NCBI RefSeq assembly: GCF_002878395.1
Contig: NC_061118.1
Location: forward strand, 125,014,798-125,078,797
Direction of reading: 5' to 3'
Source: Capsicum annuum
Lineage: Eukaryota; Streptophyta; Magnoliopsida; Solanales; Solanaceae
Length of the DNA stretch: 64,000 nucleotides
Of this stretch, positions 11,454 to 23,090 are shown one piece after another (the first letter of the stretch is position 1; every line of letters starts with the position of its first letter). The notes under the pieces are model-generated. The model ran no database searches. It was not told the DNA's origin and worked only from the letters and a program-made list of their open reading frames with translations. The position numbers and the translations under genes were made by a program.

Positions 11454-12566
11454 TGTCACAACTTAGAAATTGAGCTAATGATGGAACTTACCCTAATCCA
11501 GCCTTAGTAGGTGATCCAAAAATCGACAATAGATATCATATACAAATAAAGAAGACACAGAAGAATATGATACTTCAAAAAAAAAATTTAGATCATGATA
11601 ATCCTAAATCTAAAATTAGAAAGAAGTACATATGAATCCCAAAATGTAGTATCATAGTTATAAAGAGAATCTATGACAATACTAAAATTTGATGATACGT
11701 CTTTGTCCTTATAATACAAATAAAGACATAAAAGATGCTGGCATAAGGCTCCCGATGGGGATCTCACTAGTACTCTAGGTTCTGCTCTCACAATATGAAT
11801 TAGCCATCATCGGTAGCCTTCATAGTTTAATCCGTACAAAAACGACAAAAAATTATGAGTGTGTATGGTTCATTTGTATACACTAGGTATCATTGGCAGA
11901 CGAGCAAACCAGAAAACTAAAAACAAGTAAAGAATACTATGAGTCTCTTCCACTTGTATATACAAAAGTTCCCAACGATGGCTCAAGTCATATATCCTAT
12001 CAATTATACAAGTGTAACATCTATCTAATAATATCTACACACACATATATAAGAATTTCATGATTACATAGTAATGAATAGTCATGTAAGATATAAATAA
12101 TATCAAATTAAGTTTCCACTACAATATCACAATAAATATTGATGGAAAACAATATTTAAACAAGACCAATATCAATCCCCACTTGGGTGTAACCATAATA
12201 ATCTTCTCTCAGCTTGAATAAAATGCTAACATAAGCCCCCACTTGGACTTCACAATAATAATAATTTTGTAAGTCAGCAATAATACATAAATAGGCCACC
12301 ACATGGGCAACACAATAAAATTACTATTTTAAAATATGAATCTAAAAATGATTTCCCCAACCCATAGAATACTTTACATGAATGGTTAACTACCTAGGCT
12401 AATCTGAAGAAAGTTAAGTAATAACTTACCTTAAGAAATCAGAAAAAGAGCCTAGACCCTTCAACACGATCCTTTTATTTATGTACGACTTTAAAATTAA
12501 CCAAATCAATCAAAAATAGAATCTACAAGTTAAAAAAAGTTTAGTTTACCCATATAAGCTACTTTT
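11454..12566 (-). repeat. Family F LTR fragment (minus), cut by insertion of D1
   Basis: The left end reads TGTCACAACTTAG at 11454. Its reverse complement (CTAAGTTGTGACA, preceded by GGATTAGGGTAAG) matches the end of the plus-strand family F LTR at 28160-28232. A decayed primer-binding site (CTTGATATAAAT) lies just outside at about 11440. The GGTAAGTTATTACTTAACTT block at 12340-12430 (minus) matches 26878-26900. At 12567 the sequence switches to the D1 LTR. The missing upstream part may resume at 20063, after D1. Confidence 0.55.
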
Positions 12567-14712
12567 TTCAACACCTTAAATTTTTGGTCCTTGAAAATTT
12601 CTGAAATTTTATCCTCACTAACCTGACTACAACTCCCCTTATGGGTAGTTGGGAGTCTTGACAAGTCGTAAGGACCCAAATCATAGATTAACCAATATGT
12701 GTGCCTAAGTTTTTTCCTCTGAGTATGAGTGGCTCACAATGAGTCATATGGACTCATTACGAGTCATGATATCCCAATCATTATCAAACCAGTGTATGTC
12801 CTAAAGATTGTTGTCCTAGTGACGACTAGGACCCAATGAGTTATAGGTTCCCAATGAGTGGTATGACATAAGTATTAGGGTTAACATTAGGTGTGCCTAA
12901 TGACACTATTTTTGCTATGACTCATGGTAACAATTTGTAATGTGTCATTACAGGTCGTAGTACGACCCGTAGTCACTGGCGATAATTTTTTCAGTTTTTA
13001 AGTTGAGGGAACTTTGGATATTTACCTCTTTACCCACTTAGACCCCACATCCATAAGTCACCTTTGGGGAATTATTTTATTGCTTTCAAAAATTTAAAAA
13101 AACTCTTTACCCTCTCAAATTTCTTTATGCAAAACAAGTTATGGTTTCCTCAAGGTTGAGTATCTAGGGATCAATACAAGGTTTATTCTTCATAATTGAG
13201 AATATTTCATCCATGTTACTCTTCCAAATTGTTACTTTGTTAAAAGCATGCATTTTAAAGTATTATTCACATGGTTTTGATGTTGGTTTTTGAACCTGGG
13301 ATAAGGGTTTTTAATGATTCTTATTTATGTGATGTTTCATGTTTGTATATGCATTGGTTATGTTTTAAATGATGGTTTTGAAACCAATTTTATGCATGTG
13401 TATGGTAAATAAAATAGGGTATTGTGGTTTTCCCAAATTTTATGAATATTGATAATAAAATTGGTAGTAACCCCAGCCCAATTTTGTGAAAGTTGTTTTG
13501 AGTATGAGTAAAATTGAATTGAATTTTTTTAAAACAATCCCAGGATATAAAGATGTTATTAAAACACGATGGATTAATTTAATGAACAAAGAGAGTTATT
13601 TTCCCAAGTTAATCAAATTATGATGTCATGTTGATGTTACCTTGTAAGTGTAGTTAGTATGACGATACCAATATTGCATGCCTAAAAGTTTATTATGGAT
13701 AAATGAATGGGAATTTGGGTTAAAAAATTTAACTGGGCATTAACGAGGGTTTTGTAGCTGAGTCATGAAAGTAGAAGTCCAGCAGGACCGATACTGGAAA
13801 CCACAGTTACCAAAGTGACAGTCTAAATGACTGGGTGGTTTGAGTTCCCCTCACTATATTATTGGAAGGTTTGAGTCCTCCATATTATAATACATGATTA
13901 GGTGCTTTGGTCACCTTCCTATGTCGAGATGTTTGAGTCTTCCATGGTGCATATGCATATCCCTTATTTCATATGGCTACATGCACTAGGCCATTCTAGC
14001 TAGGGATGAGCTGGACCCATATAGTTTGTAGGCTACTTCTAATAACAATTGAGATACACAGTCTAGGCTAAAGTTTTAAGGTGCATGCTAAGACTTGTTC
14101 CTTTTCCCGGCATGTTGTTTATGTATGTATATAATGATGTACACATGGTTTTGAATTAGATTTGACTTGGATTTATTTTATCCTCTATCCCTAAGTTTCA
14201 TACTAGTGCTCAATCTACTAACCATCTTTGAACACTATATTCTTATGTGATGGAGGCATTAGAGATACTTCTACTTTTCCTGTACAATATTAAGTAGATC
14301 GACTCGCTTTGTCGATCGTCGTTGGTGAAGTGGTGAGATTCTATTCTTTGGAAGACTTATTTATTTCATCAGTTTCTAGTCTTATATTAGAATTGAGAGT
14401 TTAATTTATCATTAATTTTGTCATTTTTATTGTTGGGGTCAAGGGCATACCCCGTTATTAATTTTGGTTTTGTTAGAAGGCTTTGTGGATTACTGTGGAC
14501 TTATGTATCATTGTTTGGTCATTTTTGGTTGGTTATCGACTATAGACATGTCTTAAATTCCTTGAACCTATCTTATGCTATCTTCTTATATGTTTGGGAT
14601 TCATCCGATATTGGTGGTATTATGTTTTGTTTGGTTAGGTACAGGGGTAGTCTCTGGTCCTTGTTGGACTTAAGATACCTATCATGGCCAGGCCCTAGTT
14701 TGGGTCATGACA
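12567..14712 (+). repeat. D1 5' LTR
   Basis: It begins TTCAACACCTTAAATTTTTGG, matching TGCAACACCCCAAATTTTTGG at the 3' LTR (19757) and the decayed start of the D2 LTR (55932). It ends GGGTCATGACA at 14712, just before the primer-binding site. Length is 2146 bp against 2007 bp for the D2 LTR. The word cluster is at 12610-12970. Shared 3' blocks with D2 include CTGTTCCTTTTCCCGGC-like text, TGTGCTCA(A/C)(T/C)C..CTAACTATC, and CTGGACTTGAGATAC / TTGGACTTAAGATAC. Confidence 0.85.
12610..12970 (+). promoter_or_regulatory. ACGAGTCGTA word cluster in D1 LTR
   Basis: More than ten variants of ACGACTCGTA / GAGTCGTAAG occur: AAGTCGTAAGGACC, GACTCATTACGAGTCATG, GTGACGACTAGGACCC, GGTCGTAGTACGACCCGTAG and others. 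The intact version is best seen in the truncated 3' LTR (CTTACGAGTCGTAG near 19837). Most differences from the self-complementary form are C-to-T or G-to-A, as expected from methylated-cytosine decay. Homologous clusters lie at 19815-20060 and 56000-56245. Confidence 0.6.
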
Positions 14713-14716
14713 AAGC

Positions 14717-14729
14717 TGGTACTAGATCC
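14717..14729 (+). other. D1 primer-binding site (tRNA-Met type, mutated)
   Basis: TGGTACTAGATCC follows the LTR end by four bases. It is a mutated form of TGGTATCAGAGC, the primer site complementary to initiator tRNA-Met used by many plant gypsy elements and seen intact at 45822-45833. Confidence 0.75.
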
Positions 14730-15189
14730 AAGGTTTGGTTTCATTGGGTATCCGTAAATCTGAGTCAAGTATAGTCTCTTTTATGGGTGTATACAGTGAC
14801 ACACTTATAAAGAAAAGGTTGTGAGGAATTTAGGAATATTTCCCTTTCTTGTTCTTCTATCAGTCAAAAGAGTCTAAGATCTTGTAATCTCATTTAATTC
14901 CCACATGTTCGCTTTTTAGGTTATACCTCCCCGATAATCTGATGCTCGTGGAAACTCCTTTGTCCCGTCTGAGGAGAATATAGATGGAGCCCATCCTACT
15001 CAAGGAGTTTAGAACCGGTATAGGGTGACTACTTCTAATAGATCAAGTACAGTTCCACCAGTTCCCCCTAGACCTCTTCGGACTCTCAGGCTGGTATATC
15101 TACGGATGAGTTTCTCCAATTGATCCATTTGTTTACCTAGTTAGTGGCTTCTTATATCGTGTGTGATTCTTATATTGCTCCATCTTCTA

Positions 15190-16060
15190 AGGTAACTAGA
15201 GTTTGAAAATTTATGAGATTGAGTCCTCCGACTTTCACTGGTTCTAAAGTTAAGAAAGATCCTTAAAATTGCATTGATGAGATAGAAAAGATTTTTGTGT
15301 GATACATGCTACTAATGCGAAGGGTGTGGAGTTCGGTTCTTATCAGTTGAAAGATGAGGCATATTAGTGGTACGCGAAGTAGGATCAGTCTAGGGGTGAT
15401 GATGTTGAGTCCGCTTTGTGGGATAAATTTTCTGGTGCTTTTCTTGATCACTTCTTTCCTCAAGATTTGAGAGAGACGACAGTTGAGGAATTCATGAATT
15501 TGAAGCAAGGTAGGATGAAAGTGAAGGATTATTTCTTAAAGTTTCATCAGTTATTACTATATGCTTTGAAATTAGTATCTAGTATGAGGGATAGAATGAG
15601 GAAATTTTTTTTAGAGTTGTCTCGTGATTTGATCTTGGAAAGAAAGTCCATCTTGTTGAACAAAGATATGGACATGTCTAGGCTTGAGGTGTATATGCTG
15701 CAAGTGGAAAAGGAAAAGAAGAATCAAGAAAATATGAGTGAAATATAGGATAAGAAATTTTGGTATTTGAATTAGGGTGGGGGTCAATAGAAAAGCAATA
15801 GAGATAGTGGAAAATAGACTAAGAAAAAGTAGGGTAATTCTAGTTCTTACTCCAAGACTAGTGCTCCTTATTCGAAGCTATCAGGTTATCACTATTTTCA
15901 AAATAGTTTGGGTCCTAGGGCAAAAGGTACCTTACCTCAGGATAGTAAGGCTTAGTCAACTCTATCATATCCCCCTTATAAATTTTTTGTTCATGTATAT
16001 CATGGTGTTTGTGAAAAGAGAGGAATAAGTTAATTAAATATGTTCAGATTATTCATATGC
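15190..16060 (+). pseudogene. D1 gag (broken)
   Basis: The text LSPPTFTGSK near 15225-15250 is the usual Gag N-terminal block, followed by a frame with IDEIEKIFV. The longest clean run is 15416-15748: WDKFSGAFLDHFFPQDLRE, then EEFMNLKQG and FHQLLLYA. This is the capsid core (retrotrans_gag), ending in a basic, Glu/Lys-rich segment. The zinc-knuckle region (16000-16060) is decayed. At least four stops or shifts break it. Gag would form the particle and bind the RNA. Confidence 0.8.
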
Positions 16061-16229
16061 AGAGGGATTGTCCTTTTAGGGTTGCTTCTAAGAAAAATAA
16101 GATCCTTGTTAATACTTCATCATCACTGGTACAAAAGGTTTCTACTTTTTCTTCTAGCTTTGGCACTGGCTAGAACCGTCTATATGCTCTTGCCACCCAC
16201 CAAGATTTTAAGGCATCCCTCGATGTCAT

Positions 16230-16610
16230 TACAAATATGCTCAAATTTTTCTCCTATGGTGAGTATTGTCTATTATATATCGAATCTACCATCTCTTATA
16301 TGACCCCTTATGTGTCTATTTATTTTGGTTTTGATCTTGAGTGCATTTTGAATCCTTTCTTTGTGTCTACCCTGATGGGTGACTCCATTATGTCTAGAAC
16401 GATCTATAGAGGCTGTGTGATGTCGGTCTGTGGTAGGAAGACCGTGGTGGATCTAATAAAGTCTGACATGTTAGACTTTGATATGATTTTGGGGATGGAT
16501 TGGTTTCATTTGTTCCATTCATCTCTTGATTGTCAAACCCGAAGGGTCAGTTTCCACTTCCCTAATGAGCTGGTGATTGAGTTGGAAAGTAGTTCCCTAG
16601 TTCCTTAAGA
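16230..16610 (+). pseudogene. D1 protease (broken)
   Basis: The run 16237-16608 contains IESTISYMTPYVSIYFGF, where the active site Asp-Pro/Ser-Gly-Ser-Thr should stand. The Asp is replaced (IEST), so the enzyme would be dead. The conserved second block DFDMILGMDWFHLF and SSLDCQTRRVSF follow, as in gypsy retropepsins. The run itself is free of stops for 123 codons, which is long for this element. Confidence 0.8.
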
Positions 16611-16671
16611 AAGGTTCATTTCCCATCTTAGAGCCTAGAAATTAATTTCCAAAAGGTGTCTTTAATATCTA

Positions 16672-17500
16672 GTGCATGCAAAGGACTCTAGATCTGAAGG
16701 TCCTCCCTTACAGTCTGTCCCTGTGGTCTGTGAATTTCTTAAGGTTTTCATAGATGATCTTCCTAGTATTCTTCCTGATAAAGAAATTGATTTTAGGATT
16801 GATCTTCTTTTTAGCACTCATCCTATTTTTATAACTCCTTATAGAATGGCTATGCTAACTTGAACGACCTCAAGGAGCAATTCAAAGATCTTCTAGATAA
16901 GGGTTTTATTTTCCCTAGTGTGTCTCTATGGGGTGCCCCCGTGCATTTTATCTATAAGAAATATGGGTCCCTTCGGATGTATATAGATTACCGCTTGTTG
17001 AATAAGGCGACTGTGTAGACTAAGTATTCGCTTCCTAGGATTGATCTTTTCTTTGATCAACTTCAAGGTTCTAAGCACTTTTCCAAGATTGTTCTTTGAC
17101 CGGGTTACTATTAGTTGAAGATTAGGGAAGTGGATTTCCCTATCACTTTTTTTCGAACCCGGTATGGTCATTTTGTATTTTTGGTAATGTTCTTTGGTTT
17201 GACTAAAGCCCAAAGGTATTCATAGATCTGATAAACTAGAAATTCTGTCAATTCTTAGATTTGTTCATAATTGTGTTTAGTGATGATATTTTGGTGTATT
17301 ATAATATTGAGGAAGACCATGCTGATCATCTCCACCTAGTGCTATAGACACTTAAGGATCAGTGGTTGAATGCTAAATTTTCTAAGTGTAAGTTTTTCTT
17401 TAATATTGTGAATTATCTGGGTCATGTTGTTTCTGGTGAAGGGATCATGGTGGATCCATACTAAGTTATAGCAGTTAAGAAGTGGCCTAGACCTATAACT
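16672..17500 (+). pseudogene. D1 PR-RT linker and reverse transcriptase (broken)
   Basis: The linker (16672-16863) reads VCEFLKVFIDDLPSILPDKE and FRIDLL. RT then runs through several frames: a KGFIFPSVSLWGAP-like text at 16900-16945, RMYIDYR-like text, LFFDQLQGSK at 17045-17075, [13 protein letters not shown] near 17150-17190, and the catalytic box FSDD at 17276-17287 followed by ILVYY. The box keeps both Asp residues. Stops include a TAG where Gln is expected near 17112 (YY-stop-LKI). Confidence 0.8.
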
Positions 17501-17509
17501 TACACCGAT

Positions 17510-18060
17510 ATTCAAAGATTCTTGGGTTTAGCATGTTATTATAGGTGGTTTATGGAAATATTCTTTTCAATTGCTACCCCAATGACTAAATTAACACAGA
17601 AGAAGGTGATGCTCTTGTGGTCGGATGCTTGTAAGGGCAGTTTTAAGAAGTCGAAGCATAAGTTAACTTCAACTCTGATTTTCTCCCTATGGGTATGGAT
17701 GGTTTCATTGTTTATTATGATGCGTCCTAGATGGGACTAGGTTATGTGTTGATGCAGAATGGTAAGGTAGATGCATATGCTTCTATGCAGTGAAAGGTAG
17801 ATGAAAAGAATTATCTAACACATGATTTGGAGTTGTTGGTTATGGTCTTTGCTTTGAACCTTTGGTGTCACTATTTGTATAAAGTCTATGTTTACATCTT
17901 CTCAGACCATAAGAGTTTGTAGTGTGTGTTCACCCTGAAGGTGTTGAATCTCAGGCAAAGGAGATGGCTTGAGTTGCTCAAAGACTACGACATGAGTCTT
18001 CATTATCATCATGGTAAAGCTAATATAGTTGCTGACACTCTTAGTAGGTTTTATATGGGA
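17510..18060 (+). pseudogene. D1 RT connection and RNase H (broken)
   Basis: The text FLGLACYYRWFMEIF at 17518-17560, then LTQKKVMLLWSDACKGSF and LTSTLIFSL, is the RNase H approach. YDASMGLGYVLMQNGKV-like text at 17715-17770 (with a TAG in it) is the first catalytic Asp region. LELLKDYDMSLHYHHGKANIVADTLSRF-like text at 17970-18050 ends the domain, with the His and Asp of the last motif still visible. Stops at several sites prevent translation. Confidence 0.8.
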
Positions 18061-18129
18061 TACTTATCTTATGTAGATGAAGAGAAATGAGGAATGGTGA
18101 AGTATATTCACTGTTTGTCTAATCTTGGA

Positions 18130-19620
18130 GTTCAAATGTGAGGATGGTGGTGCAATTATGCAAGACATGGCAAAGTCATCTCTTGGAGCTGAGGTGAAGC
18201 AAAAGTAGATTTTGGACCCTATCTCGATGCAGATCAAGGATGATGTGGGTCACCATAAGGTGATGGCTTTTGAGATTAGTAGTGATGGTATCTTGAGGTA
18301 CCAAGGAAAGTTATGCATTACGTATGTTGATGGGCTGCGATAGAAGATTTTGGCCAAAGTTCATGAGTTGAGGTACATTTTTTTGTCCTGGTTTGATGAA
18401 GATGAATAATGACTTAAGAGAAATTTATTAGTGGAATAACTTGAAGAGGGATGAGGCCAATTTTGTGGCTAAGTGTTTGGTTTATCAATAAGTGAAGGTA
18501 GAGAAATTGATCCCTGGTGGTTTGTCTTAAGCGATTGAATTGCCCGTGTGGAAATAGAAAGTGATAAATATGGATTTCTTTACTGTCCTCCATGGTCCCA
18601 TCATTAGTTTGATTCTTTTTTGTTCATTATGGATAAGATGACTAACTCCACTCACTTCTTTTGAGTGAGTACTAATTATTCAGAGGATAATTATGCTAAA
18701 CTCTTCATTGAGGAGACCGTGAAGTTGCATAGTGCTCCAGTTTCCATCATATCCGATTGAGGTTCTCAATTATCATTCACTTTTGTAATTTCTTTTAGTG
18801 AAGTTTGGGGACTAAGGTGAGCCTTAGTACTGCTTTCCAGCCTTAGACGGATGGACAAGCAGAGAGAAGGATTCATACTGTGGAATATATGCTATTGTTT
18901 TGTATGGTTGATATTGGTGTTATTTGGGTTGACCATTTTTCTCTCATTGATTTTGTGCATAATAATAGCTATCATTCGAGTATTGGGATGGCTCTGTTTG
19001 AGGCTTTGGATGGCAAGAGGTGTAGGTCTCCTATTTGGTGGTTCGAGGTTGGTGAAAATAAGTTGTATGCTCCTGACTTGGTTCACCAAGCTATGAAAAA
19101 TGTGAAGGTGATTCAGTATAGGCTTGAGATAGCCAAAAGTCTCCAAAAATCCTAAGTAGATGTAAGGTTAAGGGACTTGGAGTTTGATGTGGATGATTTA
19201 GTATCTTGAATATGTCTCCTATGAATGGAGTGATGTGGTTTGGAAATAAAGAGAAGCTCAGTCCCCAGTATGTCGGTCCATATCATATTTTGAGGTGAGT
19301 GGTCAATGTGGCTTATGAGTTTGAATTTCCTACGACTTTAGGTTCCATTTATTTGGTCTTCTATGTGTCGATCTTGAAAAAGTGCATAGGCAATAATTTT
19401 TGGGTTATTCTTTTGGAAAGTTCGGGTCTCTCTGATTCCCTATCCTATGAGGAAGTCCAGGTTTAGATTTTGGATTGTTAAATTAACTGGTTGCGATCAA
19501 AGGACATGGCTTTAGTAAAGGTTCTATGGAGGAACTAAAGAAATGAAGAAGCTACTTGGGAAGCCAAGGAGGACATGATGTCCAAGTACTTATTCTTGTT
19601 TTCTGCTTTAAAAAATTATG
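18130..19620 (+). pseudogene. D1 integrase and chromodomain-like tail (broken)
   Basis: The zinc-binding N-terminus (18350-18500) is decayed. In the core, TDGQAERRIHTVEYML at 18847-18895 carries the catalytic Glu block. VDHFSLIDFVHNNSYHSS, the EALDGKRCRSPIWWFE block and VHQAMKNVKVIQ follow to 19155. After breaks come SPMNGVMWFGNK, KLSPQYVGPYHIL, then EEATWEAKEDMMSKYLFLF at about 19545-19605. That last block is the group II chromodomain-type tail of Tekay/Del, thought to guide insertion into chromatin. Confidence 0.8.
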
Positions 19621-19744
19621 CAAAAGGTATGCATAGTCCATAGCATCTTTGTTTTCTCTCTTTGTTAAAGGTAAATATTGTTGTGTTTGGAGTCAAATCA
19701 TTCTAATGAATGCCTAGTCTCATCATTCGAGGATAAATCATCCT

Positions 19745-19756
19745 AAGGAGGGAGAA
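19745..19756 (+). other. D1 polypurine tract
   Basis: AAGGAGGGAGAA lies directly before the 3' LTR start TGCAACACC at 19757. It is preceded by CGAGGATAAATCATCCT, a variant of the CGAGGACGAATGTTCTC leader common in this group. It would prime plus-strand DNA synthesis. Confidence 0.85.
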
Positions 19757-20062
19757 TGCAACACCCCAAATTTTTGGTCCTTGAACATTTCTAAAATTTT
19801 ATGCTCACTATCTTGGCTACGACTCCTCTTACGAGTCGTAGGGAGTCTTGATGAGTCATAAGGACCCAAAATATAGCCTGACCAGTGTATGCGGCTAAGT
19901 CTTTTGCTCTGAGTACGAGTGGGTCTCAACTAGTCGTATAGACTAATTATGAGTCATGATGTCCCAACCCCAATTAAATCAATGTATGTTCCAAATGTTG
20001 TTCTCCTGGTGACGACTAAGACCCAACAAGTCATAGGGACCTTAACAAGTCGAATGACCAAC
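19757..20062 (+). repeat. D1 3' LTR, truncated after about 300 bp
   Basis: It aligns to the first 300 bp of the 5' LTR, through TTTTTGGTCCTTGAACATTTC, the word cluster, and GTTGTTCTCCTGGTGACGAC. Similarity stops near AAGTCGAATGACC (20050-20062). The remaining 1.8 kb of LTR is absent. Confidence 0.85.
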
Positions 20063-20750
20063 CCAAACAAAGTTACGTTATAACTATCGAACCATCACAA
20101 CAGCAATAAAGACCGACCCAGACTAAATGACCCTTTGCAAATGCAGTCACTACCCCATTAATGTGATGAACAAAATAGTAAACCCTTCATAAATATGGTC
20201 CTACAAATACATTTATAATGTAGAATAGTTTTCTTCTTTGAGATCACGACCAAAGACCCACGAATGCAAAGAAGGGTTTATTTTACACAAAATATCAGCA
20301 AAGTGCTGAAGGAAGAATGGTCTACAAATGTTTGAATTGAACCTTGAGATTTGTTAGGGACCCTATATTAATACAGAAATAATTGTAATAGTCTAACTTT
20401 GATGTTCCACTCTCAATCAAATCATTGCATTTATCAAAAGAAGTAGTTTTCAACAAGTTTACGCTCGGGACTCTATTAAGCTAACTTTAACTAGTTTTCC
20501 ATCTAGGAGATCAAAACCAAGCATAATGGCTCAGAACCCAAATAAACCATGGTATTAATATAAAATTGACATTCAAGATCAAATGGAACTATTAGAATAA
20601 CCATACAACACTCAGATTAAAAAAATGTTGATCGAAGTCAAACTAAACACTTTTAAGACATCTCAAAATCTCAAGTCCCTCAAATCTCTTTTGAATGATT
20701 TGTATACCATATAAACCAAAATCAAAACTTGTAAATAGTATATACCAACT
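20063..20750 (-). other. Unassigned; possible continuation of the family F LTR
   Basis: No coding text. On the minus strand 20080-20290 reads TTGCATTCGTGGGTCTTTGGTCGTGATCTC and TCGGTCTTTATTGC. These resemble the decayed GATCGCGATC-type words expected for the upstream part of the family F LTR that D1 interrupted at 12567. The match is weak. 20300-20750 is AT-rich with nothing recognised. Confidence 0.3.
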
Positions 20751-20759
20751 ATGGTAAAG

Positions 20760-21300
20760 GTCAAAATAGTCAAGATATGATAAAAGCTAAAAATCAAAAC
20801 AAGGATTATTATAATTGTTAGCAACTAAAAGTGGGCAGAATGAGTACACAGATCGAAAAGTGAGAGATATATTCCTAAATAAGGAATGATATGTACTAAT
20901 TAAGGTTCCTCACATGAAAATATTGATGTGGTTTGGCAAGTACAGAAGGCTTATCTCTAGGTATATTGGTCCATTTGAAGATCTTGATGATGTGAGTCTT
21001 ATAGCTTATAAAGACTTACTTTGCCTCAAAGTTTGTTGGGATTCCATATAGTATTCCATGTCTCTATGATTAATAAATACCATGAACATGAAAACTACGT
21101 CATTTATTGGGTCTCAATATTTTAGATAAGAATCTCTCCTATGAGGAACAACCGATGGTGATAATAGCTTGATCAAGATATTCAAAAGTTATCAACTAAA
21201 GATATAAGGTCTGTGAAAGTCAAGTAGAAGCACCATTATTTTTATAAGGATACTTGGGAGGTTAAATTAGATATGAAAGTCAGTGCCACGACAAAGGGAG
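20760..21300 (+). pseudogene. Family E integrase C-terminus, copy 2 (broken)
   Basis: From about 20850 the text reads KVPHMKILMWFGKYRRLISRYIGPFEDLDDVSLIAYK across frames, the integrase C-terminal SH3-like block. Decayed tail text follows to 21290 (YEEQPMVII-like, then DTWEVKLDMK). It sits directly before the family E LTR, as in 8690-9800. The catalytic core is missing or unrecognisable. Confidence 0.6.
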
Positions 21301-21309
21301 GATCCCACT

Positions 21310-23090
21310 ATAGAGATGATGTTATAGCATGAATCAGGCTATTACAACTTGCTAGACGTAGTTAATAGCATTTTAGCATAAAAACATTATTTACATTTCA
21401 GAGTTTCAAGGGTCGGGGAAGGGATATTTAGGGGTGATTTATGGAATATTTCATCATCTTCCATTCTCAAGGTAAGTGAGTTTTTCTTCCTTCTAACTTA
21501 AATTTAATTTCAAATCCTTAGATTTCATAGGATTGATGAAAATGGATATTTTGGGTTTAACACTAAATATTGATGGTAGTGGAAATTGTTGGTTTAACTC
21601 TCGGTTAAGAACTTGGTATGATTTGGTTATGGAGGAGTTAGCTTTACTTGGTTATAATCCTGATTTAGGGAGAATATGAGTTGGATAAAGGTAGAAAACC
21701 CTAGAATATTGGAATTAAGCATGAAGTTGATCCTAAGGAGGTGATAATACCTAGAATTGGTAGTACATTATTTGAATCATGCTTTATTTGTTGTTTTAAG
21801 ACTTAGATTAAGCCGAGGCCATGACAAAGGGAAAGACTCAAGTCGTTTATAATATTTCAAGGCTTGGATTGATGTAAGTTATTGTTAAATTGGAGTTAAG
21901 AAAATTTTGAAAATTAATAACATATAATTAATTTGGTAAAAAGTACTTTGTTAATAAACAAGTGTGTTTTCATTTAATTTATTATGTGATTGTACTTATT
22001 GATAGTATAGATTATTTTTTATGAGTGATTTGAGTGGGGGCATTGTAATAAAGGTGGTATAACACTTGTTTTGGGATAAGGGTTTTAAGACACTAGTTAT
22101 TTGGTATATTAGTACATGACTAAACTTAGTCCCTATAATTCATAGCTAATGGATATACATAAGATCCTTAGCATATGTGTACACAATAATTTTAGGTAGT
22201 TTGATGGTTCCTTGAGTGAACCGAGTTATATTGTATTATTCATATGTTGGGTTTCTTGTGTGGGCCATTCATTAATGATAGTTCTTGAGTTACATGAGTG
22301 AAATGGTAGCTTAACTTAATTATTTATACTATGTAATTAGAGTGAGTTACTTACAAAGAAAGTTAATGTAATTCTTTAAAAGTACTAAAAAACTGATCTG
22401 GTCTTACGAGTTGTTACTGCATTTAGAGATTGAATTGAGTATCTATATTTCTAAATATGTTCTTGTTCATTAATATGTCTTAATTTTCTTTAAATATATA
22501 ATTTTAGTGGAATAACTAGCTTGAATACATAATGTTGAGGTGTCTTGTTTGCTACATTTTTACAGACTTTTAGTTAAGTGTTCACATTAATTAAGTTGTG
22601 TTGGCCTATGATCCTACTAGTACATAGTGATTTTGTACTAACACTATTCTTGGCTTTTCTTTTTACTGAGTGTAGAGCATATTTCAGTAGCTTCTATGAG
22701 ACCTTACTTGTTGTTGATATAGCGACATTAGATCCAAGGATGAGTATTCATTTTTCAGACAACCATGGATCTATCCAATTTCAATCTTGTCCATTTGTTT
22801 TAGGTAACAATACCTGTTTTTTTTACTATTGGTATTTTTTGGATTTTACCCATTGGCATGTACTAGTTAGAGTTCTGACATGATGACACTCAATTTCTAG
22901 GAATGTATTGATATTTTATTATATTTTTTACATACTTATTAAATTGCTAGAGATTATTTTCTTTATTAATGGAGCTAGTTTTGTTCTTATTTAGAATGCT
23001 AATATAATTGGTATTGGTATTTAAGGTTAGATGGTTCTTCCACTAGTGGGTTAGTCTGGGTGCCACTCACAATGTATATGGGTTATGACA
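21310..23090 (+). repeat. Family E LTR, copy 2
   Basis: It starts within the word cluster (GTTATAGC, AATAGCATTTTAGC), so the first 400 bp present in copy 1 are missing. The rest follows copy 1 block by block and ends TATGGGTTATGACA at 23090. AGTGTAGAGCATATTTCAGTAGC at 22670 and GGTTAGATGGTTCTTCCACTAGTGGG at 23030 match 10950 and 11300. Confidence 0.65.

Larger units (their letters stand above)
12567..20062 (+). mobile_element. D1: Tekay/Del-type Ty3-gypsy element with truncated 3' LTR
   Basis: The structure is 5' LTR 12567-14712, primer-binding site 14717-14729, gag from about 15190, PR 16230-16610, RT 16860-17500, RNase H to 18060, integrase and tail to 19620, polypurine tract 19745-19756, then 3' LTR 19757-20062. 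The order with integrase last is Ty3-gypsy, and the integrase tail (NEEATWEAKEDMM) places it with Tekay/Del chromoviruses. Only about 300 bp of the 3' LTR remain, so no target-site duplication can be read. Gag and pol carry many stops. Confidence 0.9.

Noticed and set aside
12610..12970. Regularly repeated short words considered as a CRISPR-like array
   Set aside because: The words vary in spacing and sequence, are self-complementary and sit in an LTR of a plant retrotransposon; there are no spacers of fixed length.
14418..14774. 118-codon plus-strand open frame, hydrophobic
   Set aside because: It lies across the end of the D1 LTR and its primer-binding site; LTR sequence by chance open.
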